Source: Glaciimonas sp. CA11.2 (GTDB lineage Bacteria > Pseudomonadota > Gammaproteobacteria > Burkholderiales > Burkholderiaceae_D). From it: DNA of 64,000 nucleotides. Shown here piece after piece: positions 11,398 to 20,570 of the stretch. The position numbers and the translations under genes are program-made. The notes below the pieces were generated by a model, which saw only the letters and a program-made list of their open reading frames with translations, was not told where the DNA came from and did no database searches. How positions within the stretch are numbered: the first letter of the stretch is position 1; every line of letters starts with the position of its first letter. The DNA lies in assembly GCF_034314045.1 (NCBI RefSeq), contig NZ_JAVIWL010000001.1, positions 3,410,001 to 3,474,000 on the forward strand. The letters run 5' to 3'.

Positions 11398-11815
11398 TTG
11401 TGGATAAGTTGAAGCAGTGTAACGAGTAAATTTTACCAGCGTAATAATTCAGGCAAAGTATTACAAAGAACGTAAAAGAGGATTTCAGCAAATCGCAGTA
11501 TTGCCAATCATACTGTGTTTATTGTCAACTTTTGATAAGTGCATTATTCGCGTATCTGAGAAAAATTTACCGAAAGTAGCTTTGTTAACAGATATCGTTA
11601 AACAAAATAAGGTAATTATATTTATGCCAACTTAACTTTTTTGAAGATCAACCATGTACCAAAAGCCTCAGGCAGGATTACGCGAGGCTTCTGATAGTGG
11701 TCGACATACGTTAAATGGAAATTTCTACTAAGCCGTCATCTCTAATAAATATCGTTATTAAGGTAAAAATTTTAGAAAGATAAGCTAAGTCGTGGCTACC
11801 GGTTATTGATCCGTT
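11398..11815. other. Intergenic region upstream of the efflux operon
   Basis: About 418 AT-rich bases between the efflux adaptor start and the Spy-like gene stop. Both neighbours are on the minus strand, so the operon promoter should lie in its lower half. Apart from the hairpin at 11661-11690, I see no gene or clear operator. Confidence 0.5.
11661..11690 (-). terminator. Probable terminator of the Spy-like gene
   Basis: AAGCCTC (11663-11669) and GAGGCTT (11684-11690) form a 7-bp stem with a 14-base loop. Read on the minus strand the stem is followed by only about four T residues, so the terminator is of moderate quality. It lies about 125 bases beyond the Spy-like stop. Confidence 0.45.
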
Positions 11816-12340
11816 TTACTTTCCTGCTTGCTCGCCCCAATGACCACGAGGGCCACCATGGCCACGGTGATGATGGCTAAAATGTTTATCCAGGACTTTT
11901 TGTTGTTCTGGCGTCAACACTGCATAGAACTGTTTCAACGCGGCGGCACGTTCGCCCATGCGTGTTTCCATTTTTTTCATCATGTCGATACGATGATCCA
12001 TACGCTCAGGCGCTGTTTGTTTGGCCCATTCTTCTTCACTTGGACGGTGCATTGGCATACCTGAAGGGTTTGGCTTCATTTGACCAATGTAGGTTTTCCA
12101 GGCACCTTCTTGTGCGGGAGTAATTTTTAGCTCATCGTGCAATTTGGCTTGTCGTTTAGCCATACGCGCTTCAAATTTTGCGCGTTGTTCAGGCGTTGGA
12201 GGTTGATGCATTTGCGCAGCTTCCGCTTTTTCAACGGCAGGTACACCACCGGTGGTATTTTGGGCGTGGGCACTCATCCCCATGGCGCCAAAGCCAATAG
12301 CGGTGATGCCGATCAAAAGTTGTTTGCGAAACTTAAACAT
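11816..12340 (-). CDS. Spy/CpxP-family periplasmic LTXXQ protein
   Basis: 174 residues from the chosen ATG at 12340, which has AAAGGA 7 bases upstream; a longer upstream frame lacks support. The signal peptide MFKFRKQLLIGITAIGFGAM is cut after AHA. The mature protein is Gln/Met/His-rich and helical, with two LTXXQ-type motifs (ITPAQ about residue 75, LTPEQ about residue 142) and a His/Gly-rich tail that could bind metal. Such proteins are periplasmic chaperones or stress sensors. It is divergent from the adjacent two-component system (220 bases between starts), so that system likely controls it, as CpxR or BaeR controls spy in enterics. Confidence 0.85.
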   Translation of the reverse strand: MFKFRKQLLIGITAIGFGAMGMSAHAQNTTGGVPAVEKAEAAQMHQPPTPEQRAKFEARMAKRQAKLHDELKITPAQEGAWKTYIGQMKPNPSGMPMHRPSEEEWAKQTAPERMDHRIDMMKKMETRMGERAAALKQFYAVLTPEQQKVLDKHFSHHHRGHGGPRGHWGEQAGK

Positions 12341-12560
12341 GATGAATCCTTTCAGGGAGAGTTGTCTTGAGCAGGTAATCTGCACAGAACTCATTAAACC
12401 GCATCTGTGTATCAACTATCTTTCGCCTTGCTATTGGTTTGTAACCCCGTGTGTTACGTAAGCCCAACTTTGTATCGCAATGTATCCAGACGCCATTTGG
12501 ATATGCAAATATACAAAATTAGTTTCGCCATTGCCTGAATCAATTGCCATAATCGAGTCC

Positions 12561-13292
12561 ATGGATACTACTGCTCACATATTGGTGGTCGATGACGATC
12601 GCGAAATTCGCACTTTACTGGCTGAATATTTGGACGCCAACGGTTTGCGCACATTAACGGCGAACAACGGTGCCGAAATGCGTCGGGTAATGGAGGAGGC
12701 GCGGGTTGATCTGATCGTGCTCGATCTTACTTTGCCGGGCGAAGATGGATTGACGCTTTGCCGGACGCTGCGTGCGCATCCTACGCATTTTGGGATCCCA
12801 GTTATTATGTTAACTGCGCGAGGCGAGCCGCTTGACCGGATTCTCGGTCTGGAAATGGGGGCTGACGATTATTTGTCCAAGCCGTTCGAGCCGCGCGAAT
12901 TGTTTGCGCGTATCCGCAGTGTATTACGTCGAACACAAGCGCTGCCGCCCAATATGGCAACGCCGGAAGCGCAGCAAATTCAGTTTGCCGGTTTGACGCT
13001 CGATCTGATCGCCCGCCATTTGGTCAATCGGGAGGGCGTCGTTGTCGCGCTATCGGGAGCGGAGTACCGGATACTGAAGGTTTTCCTCGATCATCCGAAT
13101 CGTATTCTGAACCGTGATCAATTGCTGGAGCTGACGCAAGGTCGTGAGGCTGATCCCTTTGACCGTTCGGTGGATATTCAAATTAGTCGTTTACGACAAA
13201 AGCTGGGCGACGACGCCCGCACGCCAAGTATCATTAAAACGGTGCGTAACGAAGGCTATGTTCTGGCAACGTCGGTTTCGGTCGAGTCGTGA
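12561..13292 (+). CDS. OmpR-family response regulator
   Basis: 243 residues. The receiver domain has the acidic pocket at Asp11/Asp12, the phosphorylation site Asp55 (IVLDLTLPG) and Lys107 (LSKPFEP). The C-terminal winged helix covers about residues 140-238, including the recognition-helix region SVDIQISRLRQKLG. I chose ATG 12561 because the receiver domain begins directly after it; the 27 codons upstream in frame do not look like protein. The kinase gene follows 4 bases after the stop. The likely target is the divergent spy-like gene, and possibly the envelope genes nearby. Confidence 0.9.
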   Translation: MDTTAHILVVDDDREIRTLLAEYLDANGLRTLTANNGAEMRRVMEEARVDLIVLDLTLPGEDGLTLCRTLRAHPTHFGIPVIMLTARGEPLDRILGLEMGADDYLSKPFEPRELFARIRSVLRRTQALPPNMATPEAQQIQFAGLTLDLIARHLVNREGVVVALSGAEYRILKVFLDHPNRILNRDQLLELTQGREADPFDRSVDIQISRLRQKLGDDARTPSIIKTVRNEGYVLATSVSVES

Positions 13293-13296
13293 ATTC

Positions 13297-14691
13297 GTGA
13301 AGAATTTTTTTGACTCAGTTGCTAATCGGGTATTCCTCATTTTACTTGCCGGGGTGTTAGTCGCCGCTGGCGCTACCAGTTGGCTGGCGGATAACGAACG
13401 CCGTAACGCATTCCGTGAGTTGTATGATTTCCGAATCGCCGAACGGGTGGAACAGATCGTGCTGTCGTTGGACGACGTCAGCCCCGACATGCGCGAGACG
13501 GTATTGCAGGCTAGTGAAAATTTTGGGCTGGAAGCCAGTCTGGCGAACGATACCGAAAACGTCGCTCCAGACAATGCCTCCCTTGCTGCGTTATTAAGAA
13601 CCAGGCTGGGTACAAACCGCCAAATCGTCGTATCCAAACAGATTGGGTGTAATTGGCGGCCTGGTAGATTAGCTGGTCTGGGCGGCCCCGGTGGTCCGGC
13701 TGAACGTGGTAGACCAAGGGTTGACGAATGTCAGGTGGTGTATGTTAGCTTGAAAGATGGCGCTTTACTTAAACTGAAGTTGCGTATGATGCGAGACCCT
13801 GGCGGTCTGCGCGGACGTCCGCCCGGCTTGCCTGCTTTCTCGCCATATTTCGCTTTATTTTTGCTCTTAATTGGATTACTCGCGTACGTGGTCGCAAAAA
13901 TGACCGCGCGTCCGATTAAGAGACTTGCGGCGGCGGCGTCCGCGCTTGGTCGCGATATTGACCGTCCTCCCTTGAAAGCGGTAGGGCCGACGGAAATCCG
14001 CCAGGCGGCAAATGCATTCAACGCGATGCAGGCCAGAATCAAACGGCAAATTCAGCATCGTACCCACATGCTGGCGGCGATCACGCATGATTTGCAAACG
14101 CCATTAACCCGATTGCGGTTGCGATTCGAAAAGGTGAATGATCTCGATTTGCGCCATAAATTGATCGAGGATTTGGCAGTAATGCAAGGCATGGTGCGCG
14201 AAGGTTTGGATTTGGCGCGCAGCATGGATTCGGCAGAAGCGATGCAATTGCTCGACATCGACTCGCTGCTTGATAGCGTCTGCGCGGATGCAGCCGATGC
14301 TGGTCAGGACGTGACGCTGAAAGGCCTGACGCGGGCGTCGATTATGGCCCAGCCCAATGCTTTACGCCGCTGTCTCACCAATTTGGTCGACAACGCCGTC
14401 AAATATGGTCGCTATGCCCGTTTGCAAATAAGTCGCGAAGGTGCAGGAGATCTCACTCAGATCGTGATAACGGTACGCGATGGCGGTGCGGGAATTCCGG
14501 AGGATCAACTGGCCGCAGTATTCGAACCGTTTTTCCGGCTTGAAACATCGCGTTCACGGGATACCGGGGGGACGGGTTTGGGATTGACGATTGCGCGTAA
14601 TATCGCTGAGAATCACCGAGCAGGATTGACGTTGAGAAATCATCCGGAGGGTGGGTTGGAGGTTACTTTGCGATTGCCGGGAAATGGGTAG
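13297..14691 (+). CDS. Sensor histidine kinase (HAMP, EnvZ-like architecture)
   Basis: About 464 residues from GTG 13297, 4 bases after the regulator stop; an earlier in-frame ATG lies inside the regulator gene. Order: membrane helix (residues 8-28), periplasmic sensor loop, second helix (about 186-206), HAMP, then an H-box with His264 (ITHDLQTPLTRLR), an N-box (NLVDNAVKYG) and G-boxes (VRDGGAGIP, TGGTGLGLTIARNI). The periplasmic loop contains a Gly/Pro/Arg-rich stretch (about residues 124-175), unusual for sensor domains, and three cysteines in the window of residues 110-150 look possible to count as two or three. It acts with the upstream regulator. Confidence 0.9.
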   Translation: MKNFFDSVANRVFLILLAGVLVAAGATSWLADNERRNAFRELYDFRIAERVEQIVLSLDDVSPDMRETVLQASENFGLEASLANDTENVAPDNASLAALLRTRLGTNRQIVVSKQIGCNWRPGRLAGLGGPGGPAERGRPRVDECQVVYVSLKDGALLKLKLRMMRDPGGLRGRPPGLPAFSPYFALFLLLIGLLAYVVAKMTARPIKRLAAAASALGRDIDRPPLKAVGPTEIRQAANAFNAMQARIKRQIQHRTHMLAAITHDLQTPLTRLRLRFEKVNDLDLRHKLIEDLAVMQGMVREGLDLARSMDSAEAMQLLDIDSLLDSVCADAADAGQDVTLKGLTRASIMAQPNALRRCLTNLVDNAVKYGRYARLQISREGAGDLTQIVITVRDGGAGIPEDQLAAVFEPFFRLETSRSRDTGGTGLGLTIARNIAENHRAGLTLRNHPEGGLEVTLRLPGNG

Positions 14692-14841
14692 ATGGTTTGG
14701 GAGGCTTCCTTTCCTGGCCGGTTAGGTTTCCTTAATTTGATGTATCAAATGCGGTCGTTGTTATCGAATAATTTCATTGAGCAGCATGTATTGGATAACG
14801 ACGATCTACAAATTACGATCTACAAATCAACGTCACACTCC

Positions 14842-14876
14842 AAAAAAAAGCCTACCTCCATTTCCAGAAGCAGGCC
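14842..14876 (-). terminator. Rho-independent terminator for the 14903-15463 gene
   Basis: On the minus strand GCCTGCTTC pairs (with two G-T wobbles) with GGAGGTAGGC, followed by eight T residues. It lies 27 bases beyond the stop of the glycine-zipper lipoprotein gene. Confidence 0.75.
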
Positions 14877-14902
14877 TTCAGCTACACATTAATTAACCCA
14901 CA

Positions 14903-15463
14903 TCAATAAGGCACATAATCCGGCGGCGTATTGTATCCACGTTGCTGCGGAGCATAATAATCAGGCGGTGGTGCAGGGGCATAGCGAGGGCGGCGATTGT
15001 CGTCATAGCCCGCCGGCACTGGTACGCGATTGCCCTTTGCATACATACACTGGGTGTACACATTGTTATATTGGCGTTGGATACCAGCACCGCTACGATC
15101 AGCATTGTTGCTTGCTGCTGAACTACCGACCAGCAATCCACCACCTGCGCCGATTGCTGCGCCCGCGCCAGCACGGCCGCTTGCTGCACCGATCAAAGCA
15201 CCGACTGTCGCACCAATTAACGTACCTGCAACGGCTGTTCCGGTAGCATTATCTGCTGTAGCCTGCCCTGCACCTGGCCCCACCCGGTCCTGCGCATAGC
15301 GATGGCAATCGTTATCATCGTTCCGGAACTGGTCATAACTTTTGCCAGCGCCCGGCATGGCCATCACGTTCGGCCCAGTCGGCACACCCACGCATCCACC
15401 CAGCATTAATACGGCTGCAGCAGCGATGATTTTTTTAGGCTTGTTCAGAAATGGTTTGTTCAC
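14903..15463 (-). CDS. Glycine-zipper lipoprotein (YMGG-like)
   Basis: 186 residues with a lipoprotein signal (lipobox LGGC, Cys about residue 24). A cysteine-containing segment follows (DDNDCHRYAQDRVGPG), then a glycine-zipper hairpin (about residues 75-115, repeated G-x3-G and Ala-rich) that can insert into membranes. A second Cys (YTQCMYAKG) and a Tyr/Pro-rich tail end the protein. Proteins of this type are outer-membrane associated and often of unknown function. It is transcribed toward its own terminator and lies 18 bases after the next small gene, so the two probably form an operon. Confidence 0.8.
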   Translation of the reverse strand: MNKPFLNKPKKIIAAAAVLMLGGCVGVPTGPNVMAMPGAGKSYDQFRNDDNDCHRYAQDRVGPGAGQATADNATGTAVAGTLIGATVGALIGAASGRAGAGAAIGAGGGLLVGSSAASNNADRSGAGIQRQYNNVYTQCMYAKGNRVPVPAGYDDNRRPRYAPAPPPDYYAPQQRGYNTPPDYVPY

Positions 15464-15481
15464 AGTGCCACCACCTTTTGT

Positions 15482-15853
15482 TTATCTTGGTTGAGAGTTG
15501 TCGGGAACTACCTTTAGCCAGCCTTTAGGACAACGTCCAATTTCTGGGTAGTAGCCTGAAGGGTTGGAGCAGTAATACCGAAAATCTTGTCCGTTAGAGA
15601 CATTATCGTTGCGCTCAATATATGTTTGTTGCTGCGGTTCGATATATATCGGCTGCGGCGCATAATAAACGGGCGGCGGCGCGTAGTAGACCGGCGGAGG
15701 ACCATAATAATAAGGGTCGCCGATACTAATTCCAACACTCGGCCCGTAAAATCCCCCGTGACCGTAATAACCGCCATGACCCCATGCATAACTAGCGCTG
15801 CTCGCGGCTAATAAGCTTAATGCCGTTAATGCCAATAAAATGAATTTTTTCAT
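15482..15853 (-). CDS. Secreted Gly/Tyr/Pro-rich small protein
   Basis: 123 residues from ATG 15853 (GAGAGA ribosome site); the ATG 15 bases upstream adds only MVRDI. A clear signal peptide (KKFILLALTALSLLAASSASYA) is followed by a His/Gly/Tyr segment and then repeated YYAPPPVYYAP-type units. The C-terminal part, with two Cys (YYCSNPSGYYPEIGRCPKGW), resembles a short domain often seen at the end of proteobacterial YXWGXW-like secreted proteins. Likely periplasmic or outer-membrane associated; the function is unknown. Confidence 0.75.
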   Translation of the reverse strand: MKKFILLALTALSLLAASSASYAWGHGGYYGHGGFYGPSVGISIGDPYYYGPPPVYYAPPPVYYAPQPIYIEPQQQTYIERNDNVSNGQDFRYYCSNPSGYYPEIGRCPKGWLKVVPDNSQPR

Positions 15854-16278
15854 GATGTCTCTCACCATTTGTTAGTACTTAATGATAATTCTGCATTAGA
15901 ACTATTACCAAGCTAAGTTACTTTCGGTTGCAAATCCTGTGGTACAGGGTCTAAATTGATACAATTCGAGGCGTGCCGATGTGCAAAATTTAAACGCGCA
16001 TAATGCCCACTCCGATGACATTGAATAGAGGGAGAATCAGGATCGTTCTTCACCAGCTTTTTCCATTGTTCCTATTGAATCCGGTGGAATTATATATGCA
16101 CCTATAATAATCGGCATTTTTGTAAAGTAATAATCATCTCTAAACGCGATTAGATACTGAGATTAAATCGACGTAAGTCGGTAAGGAGTTTTCTCTGAGT
16201 ATTCGATTCAAGCGCTGGTTGCGGCTTAAAATGATCAAGTAGATAAAAAGTTATAAATTGAATAAGGATAATCAACGC
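15854..16278. other. Divergent intergenic region
   Basis: About 425 AT-rich bases between the divergent secreted protein gene and gpr. Promoters for both must lie here. I find no convincing operator, riboswitch or small gene. Confidence 0.5.
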
Positions 16279-17313
16279 ATGACTTATCACGCCTCGAATA
16301 AACGTTATGAACAGATGCAGTACAGATTTTGTGGTCGCAGCGGTTTAAAGCTGCCGCTATTGTCAATGGGCTTGTGGCACAACTTCGGCGACACAACCAC
16401 ATTGGCGCGTCAACGCGAGTTGGTGCATACCGCTTTTGATCACGGTATTACCCATTTCGATTTGGCAAATAATTACGGGCCGCCATATGGCAGTGCAGAA
16501 ATTAACTTCGGTCGCATACTTAAGGAAGATTTAAAGCCTTATAGAGACGAGCTGGTTATTTCAACCAAAGCTGGTTGGGATATGTGGCCCGGTCCATACG
16601 GACAGGGCGGCGGTTCGCGCAAATATGTGCTGGCAAGTCTTGATCAAAGTTTGCAGCGGCTGGGACTGGACTATGTCGATATATTTTATTCGCACCGCTT
16701 TGATCCCGAAACGCCACTCGAAGAAACCATGGGCGCGTTAGCGACGGCCGTGCAACAGGGTAAAGCGCTGTATGTCGGCGTATCGTCATATTCTCCCGAA
16801 AAGACCCGGGAAGCTGCTGCTTTATTGCGTGAGTGGAAAGTACCGTGCCTGATTCATCAGCCTTCCTACAACATGTTCAATCGATGGATTGAGAAAGGAT
16901 TGCTCGATGCGCTGGAAGCGGAGGGCATGGGTTGCATCACTTTCACAGCGTTGGCGCAAGGACTGCTAACGGATAAATACCTGAATGGTATTCCAGACAA
17001 TGCGCGGATCAATCAAGCTGGTGGCGGATCGTTACAACAAGCCCATCTCAGCCCCGAAAATCTGGCCCGTGTCAGAGCGCTCAACGAGATCGCATTGGCG
17101 CGTGGTCAAAGTCTGGCACAGATGGCATTGGCTTGGGTGCTACGCGATCCACGCGTGACGACCACATTAATCGGGGCCAGTAGTCCAGCTCAGATTGTGG
17201 AAAATGTCGCCGCGTTGCAACGCCTGGATTTCACCGCTGAAGAGTTGACGGCGATTGACGGGTTGGCGCAGGAAGGCGGCATTAATTTGTGGGCTAAATC
17301 TTCACAAGGTTAA
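16279..17313 (+). CDS. gpr: L-glyceraldehyde 3-phosphate reductase-type aldo/keto reductase (YghZ/Gpr)
   Basis: 344 residues from ATG 16279, chosen for the AAGGAT 9 bases upstream; a TTG start 21 bases earlier is possible. NADPH-dependent aldo/keto reductase of family AKR14. The sequence follows E. coli YghZ closely: RYEQMQYRFCGRSGLKLP start, catalytic Asp/Tyr in FDLANNYGPPYGSAE, Lys in ISTKAGWDMWPGPYG, and the C-terminal cofactor segment TLIGASSPAQIVENV. In E. coli it detoxifies L-glyceraldehyde 3-phosphate and methylglyoxal. A terminator follows. Confidence 0.92.
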   Translation: MTYHASNKRYEQMQYRFCGRSGLKLPLLSMGLWHNFGDTTTLARQRELVHTAFDHGITHFDLANNYGPPYGSAEINFGRILKEDLKPYRDELVISTKAGWDMWPGPYGQGGGSRKYVLASLDQSLQRLGLDYVDIFYSHRFDPETPLEETMGALATAVQQGKALYVGVSSYSPEKTREAAALLREWKVPCLIHQPSYNMFNRWIEKGLLDALEAEGMGCITFTALAQGLLTDKYLNGIPDNARINQAGGGSLQQAHLSPENLARVRALNEIALARGQSLAQMALAWVLRDPRVTTTLIGASSPAQIVENVAALQRLDFTAEELTAIDGLAQEGGINLWAKSSQG

Positions 17314-17345
17314 GCAGATTGTTTTGAGTGGAGATATTAAAGTCA

Positions 17346-17371
17346 AAAGGCCTGCGATGATGCAGGCCTTT
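17346..17371. terminator. Bidirectional terminator between gpr and the GlxA-type regulator
   Basis: AAAGGCCTGC and GCAGGCCTTT form a perfect 10-bp stem with a 6-base loop. Flanking A and T residues allow use by both convergent genes. Confidence 0.85.
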
Positions 17372-17400
17372 GTATTACAGCGTACCGTTTAATGTAGCTA

Positions 17401-18432
17401 TTATCGGAATGCTGCCGCCTGAAATTGTCCACCTGTCGCCTGATTTAATAGTGGGATAGGAATGGAGACCGGAGTTTGTTTACGGCGCTCAGAACTTGGC
17501 GCCACATTAAACACCTCACGATAGGTTTTACTAAAGTGACATGCCGACTGGAAACCACATGCCATGGTAATACTCAAAATCGACATATCCGTCTGACGTA
17601 ACAACTCACGCGCTTTGCGCAAACGCAACGTTAAATAATAGTGTGTTGGCGACATTCCCATATGCTCTTTAAACATGCGCTGTAATTGCCGCGGCGAAGA
17701 ATTGGACAGCTGCGCCAGGTCTTCGAGCGATAACGGTTCTTCTATATTTGCCTCCATCAGCGACACGACCTCAACCATCGCAGGCCTTGCCGAATTCATC
17801 CGGACTGTTAATGGCACGCGCTGCTGGTCTTTATCATCACGTACATGTTCGAGAATAAATTGATCGGCAATGGCTGCGATAGTCGTTTTTCCCACCTGGC
17901 GAGAAATCAGATTGAGCATCATGTCCAGTGGCGCTATACCGCCAGTACAGGTTAAGCGATCCCGATCAATCACGAAAAGATCGCGTGAAAATGAGACGGA
18001 CGGAAATGCGCGGCGTAATGCCGACATGTTTTCCCAGTGGGTCGCGCAGGTGTAACCATCCAGCAAGCCCGCTTTGGCTAAAGCAAAGGTGCCGGTACAC
18101 AAACTACCCATCGCCACTTCTTGGTCCGCAAAATGCTGCATGAGTGACAATGACTCCGCATTGATTGCGGATTCTATATCTGTGCCGCCACAAACAAAGA
18201 CAACGTCGGGGATGTCGTTTGGATCAGGCGGGGAGGAATCAATAGATAATCCATTGCTGGCGCATACCAAGCCACCTTCCGGGCTAACAACAGTCCAGCG
18301 ATAGAGTGTTTTACCCTCTAGATAATTGGCCATTCTTAATACTTCGATGGCATTTGAAAATGCAATCATCGTAAAGTTATTAAGTGGAAGAAAAGCAAAA
18401 TGCGAGAAAGATGAAATTTCACTTTTAGACAT
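17401..18432 (-). CDS. GlxA-family AraC-type regulator (GbdR-like paralogue)
   Basis: 343 residues from ATG 18432 (GGAG 9 bases upstream). The N-terminal DJ-1/PfpI-like domain (about residues 8-190) holds the family marks AIEVLRMANYLEG, VFVCGG and GSLCTGTFALAKAGLLDG. The C-terminal AraC domain (about 210-320) has two helix-turn-helix motifs and the ending ACGFQSACHFSKTYRE. The class includes GbdR (betaine/dimethylglycine), CdhR (carnitine) and SouR (sarcosine). It faces away from glyA across a 760-base gap and is paralogous to the 36082 regulator. I infer control of the glyA-dgc-gbc operon or of sarcosine/glycine responses; the ligand is not decidable from sequence. Confidence 0.85.
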   Translation of the reverse strand: MSKSEISSFSHFAFLPLNNFTMIAFSNAIEVLRMANYLEGKTLYRWTVVSPEGGLVCASNGLSIDSSPPDPNDIPDVVFVCGGTDIESAINAESLSLMQHFADQEVAMGSLCTGTFALAKAGLLDGYTCATHWENMSALRRAFPSVSFSRDLFVIDRDRLTCTGGIAPLDMMLNLISRQVGKTTIAAIADQFILEHVRDDKDQQRVPLTVRMNSARPAMVEVVSLMEANIEEPLSLEDLAQLSNSSPRQLQRMFKEHMGMSPTHYYLTLRLRKARELLRQTDMSILSITMACGFQSACHFSKTYREVFNVAPSSERRKQTPVSIPIPLLNQATGGQFQAAAFR

Positions 18433-19193
18433 GACCCACTCCGTTGGCAACCATCAGCGACGGACAATGTACCGTCGAATTACTTAAAAAAACAAATGCT
18501 TTCGATTGTGCGCTGCAATAACCATGCCATTCGCGAACATGTAGCAATTGTTAAATTTTCGCAAATTCCATCTGACTTATTGGCATGCCTCGGAACGGTA
18601 TTAGCGCATATCTCCGCCAATCCATTCATCAGTTCATAGCGCTGGACGACAAATCAAATTCGGCGTGAGGTCAATCAACTGAGGCCTTGAGCGGCGTATT
18701 GCAATTGTTAATAAATCCATCCAAAACACATTGTTGTTTTTTTGTGTGTCGTCGATTTCCCGCGCCCGATTTCGTGCAGCGAGCGCGGTTTTGGCGCTAT
18801 CGCCTGTGCTGTTTTGGTGAATAACAAAATTGGTGTAACGCAGCACCCATACAAAATTTTTTTGTGGCGAATCCGGATAAATTGCAATTAACACAACTAT
18901 TCTCTTTTACGCTTTGGGATCCATGCAGGCGAATAATTCGCTAAGTTTATTATGCGCCGGCGTTGAAAAAGATATTTTTCCCATTTTAAGCATTTTGGCT
19001 TTGCCGAGATCTCCATGGACTTGGCAAAAAGTGACAGCGTTGTCGTAATTTGAAAGGTTCCCGTCCGCTTTAGGAAATAGCACGGCTAGGCTTAGGACAA
19101 GATGTGACCAACAGAGAGAGAGTTGGAATAAGCCAGCTTCGAGACGTTATCTCTTCGTGCATTTTAGTTGCTGTCACTACCGGACCCGAGCCC
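18433..19193. other. Large control region upstream of the betaine catabolic operon
   Basis: About 760 bases between the divergent regulator and glyA. It contains a TTTTCGCAAATT element around 18556-18567, related to TGTCGCAA elements at other betaine promoters. I searched for a glycine riboswitch before glyA and did not find its conserved core. The ORF-like stretches here have no coding character. Confidence 0.5.
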
Positions 19194-20468
19194 ATGACTT
19201 CTACAAACGCGTTTTTTTCCCAGTCACTATCCGAGCGCGATGCGCCGGTGATGAAAGCCATTTCGCTTGAACTAGAGCGTCAGCAAGATCAGATCGAAAT
19301 GATTGCGTCGGAAAACATCGTGTCGCGTGCCGTACTAGAGGCGCAAGGTTCGGTATTAACCAACAAATATGCCGAGGGTTACCCCGGCAAACGCTATTAC
19401 GGCGGCTGTGAGTTCGTCGATCAGATTGAAGTACTGGCGCTGGAAAGGGTGAAGCAATTGTTCGGCGCCAGCTATGCCAACGTTCAGCCGCATTCCGGCG
19501 CGCAAGCGAACGGCGCAGTGATGCTGGCGTTAGTGAAGCCGGGCGATACGGTGCTCGGTATGTCGTTGGATGCAGGTGGACATTTAACCCACGGTGCACG
19601 TCCGGCCATGTCGGGAAAGTGGTTTAACGCGGTCCAGTATGGCGTGCGTCCCGACACTATGTTAATTGATTACGATCAGGTCGAAGCGCTAGCTAAAGAG
19701 CACCAGCCACGTCTGATCATCGCTGGCTATTCGGCCTATCCACGCCAGCTCGACTTTGCGCGTTTCCGCGCCATTGCTGACAGTGTCGGCGCGTTATTGA
19801 TGGTGGACATGGCCCATATCGCTGGTTTGGTTGCCACTGGTCATCATCCAAATCCAATTGAACATGCGCACGTCGTGACCTCAACCACTCACAAAACGCT
19901 GCGTGGTCCGCGTGGTGGCTTCATTCTTACCAACCATGAAGATATCGCCAAAAAAATTAATTCGGCGGTGTTTCCCGGCTTGCAAGGTGGCCCCTTAATG
20001 CACGTTATTGCCGGTAAGGCCGTGGCATTTGGTGAGGCGCTGCAACCAGAATTTAAGCAGTACATCAGCAACGTGGTTGCCAATGCCAGCGCATTGGGCG
20101 AAGTTCTGAAAAAGGGTGGCGTCGATCTGGTCACTGGCGGTACTGAAAATCATTTATTGCTAGTCGATTTGCGTCCTAAAGGATTGAAGGGCACCGACGT
20201 TGAGCATGCGCTGGAACGGGCCGGTATTACCTGCAACAAGAACGGCATTCCGTTCGATACCGAGAAGCCCACCATCACATCCGGTATCCGGCTGGGTACG
20301 CCAGCAGGCACGGCTCGTGGCTTTGGTATCGAAGAGTTCCGCACTATCGGTGGTCTGATCGTCGAAGTATTGGATGGTTTAGCCCGCAAGCCAGAAGGCT
20401 GTGCCGAGACTGAGCAAAGTGTTCGTGCACGCGTGCTGACGATGTGTAAACGCTTTCCCATTTATTGA
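19194..20468 (+). CDS. glyA: Serine hydroxymethyltransferase (catabolic GlyA paralogue)
   Basis: 424 residues. Converts glycine plus 5,10-methylene-THF to serine and THF, consuming the end products of sarcosine oxidation. Family motifs: [52 protein letters not shown] and the PLP lysine in [13 protein letters not shown]. The N-terminus ([12 protein letters not shown]) and [16 protein letters not shown] look like alphaproteobacterial GlyA rather than the usual betaproteobacterial housekeeping copy. A GTG at 19104 with an AGGA site would add 30 residues without family support; ATG 19194 matches the normal length but has a weak ribosome site. Confidence 0.93.
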   Translation: MTSTNAFFSQSLSERDAPVMKAISLELERQQDQIEMIASENIVSRAVLEAQGSVLTNKYAEGYPGKRYYGGCEFVDQIEVLALERVKQLFGASYANVQPHSGAQANGAVMLALVKPGDTVLGMSLDAGGHLTHGARPAMSGKWFNAVQYGVRPDTMLIDYDQVEALAKEHQPRLIIAGYSAYPRQLDFARFRAIADSVGALLMVDMAHIAGLVATGHHPNPIEHAHVVTSTTHKTLRGPRGGFILTNHEDIAKKINSAVFPGLQGGPLMHVIAGKAVAFGEALQPEFKQYISNVVANASALGEVLKKGGVDLVTGGTENHLLLVDLRPKGLKGTDVEHALERAGITCNKNGIPFDTEKPTITSGIRLGTPAGTARGFGIEEFRTIGGLIVEVLDGLARKPEGCAETEQSVRARVLTMCKRFPIY

Positions 20469-20480
20469 ATTGTCATAACG

Positions 20481-20498
20481 GCTAAACGTAGGTTTAGC
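20481..20498 (+). terminator. Short hairpin after glyA (weak terminator or attenuator)
   Basis: GCTAAAC and GTTTAGC form a 7-bp stem with a 4-base loop, 13 bases after the glyA stop, followed by TTTC only. It probably reduces rather than stops readthrough into the dipeptidase gene. Confidence 0.4.
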
Positions 20499-20570
20499 TT
20501 TCAATAAGATTGAAATTCAGATTGAAACTAACTATTTTCGGATTATTTCCGGTCACCAACGGAGCACACT

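Noticed and set aside
12480..12560. Longer N-terminus for the response regulator
   Set aside because: The extra 27 residues do not look like protein, and the receiver fold begins right after ATG 12561.
14692..14892. 66-residue plus-strand frame after the kinase
   Set aside because: It overlaps the minus-strand terminator and has no family features.
18433..19193. Glycine riboswitch before glyA
   Set aside because: I looked for the conserved tandem aptamer core and its purine-rich junctions and did not find them.
19104..19193. N-terminal extension of GlyA from GTG 19104
   Set aside because: It has an AGGA site, but the 30 residues do not resemble GlyA, and the ATG at 19194 gives the family length.
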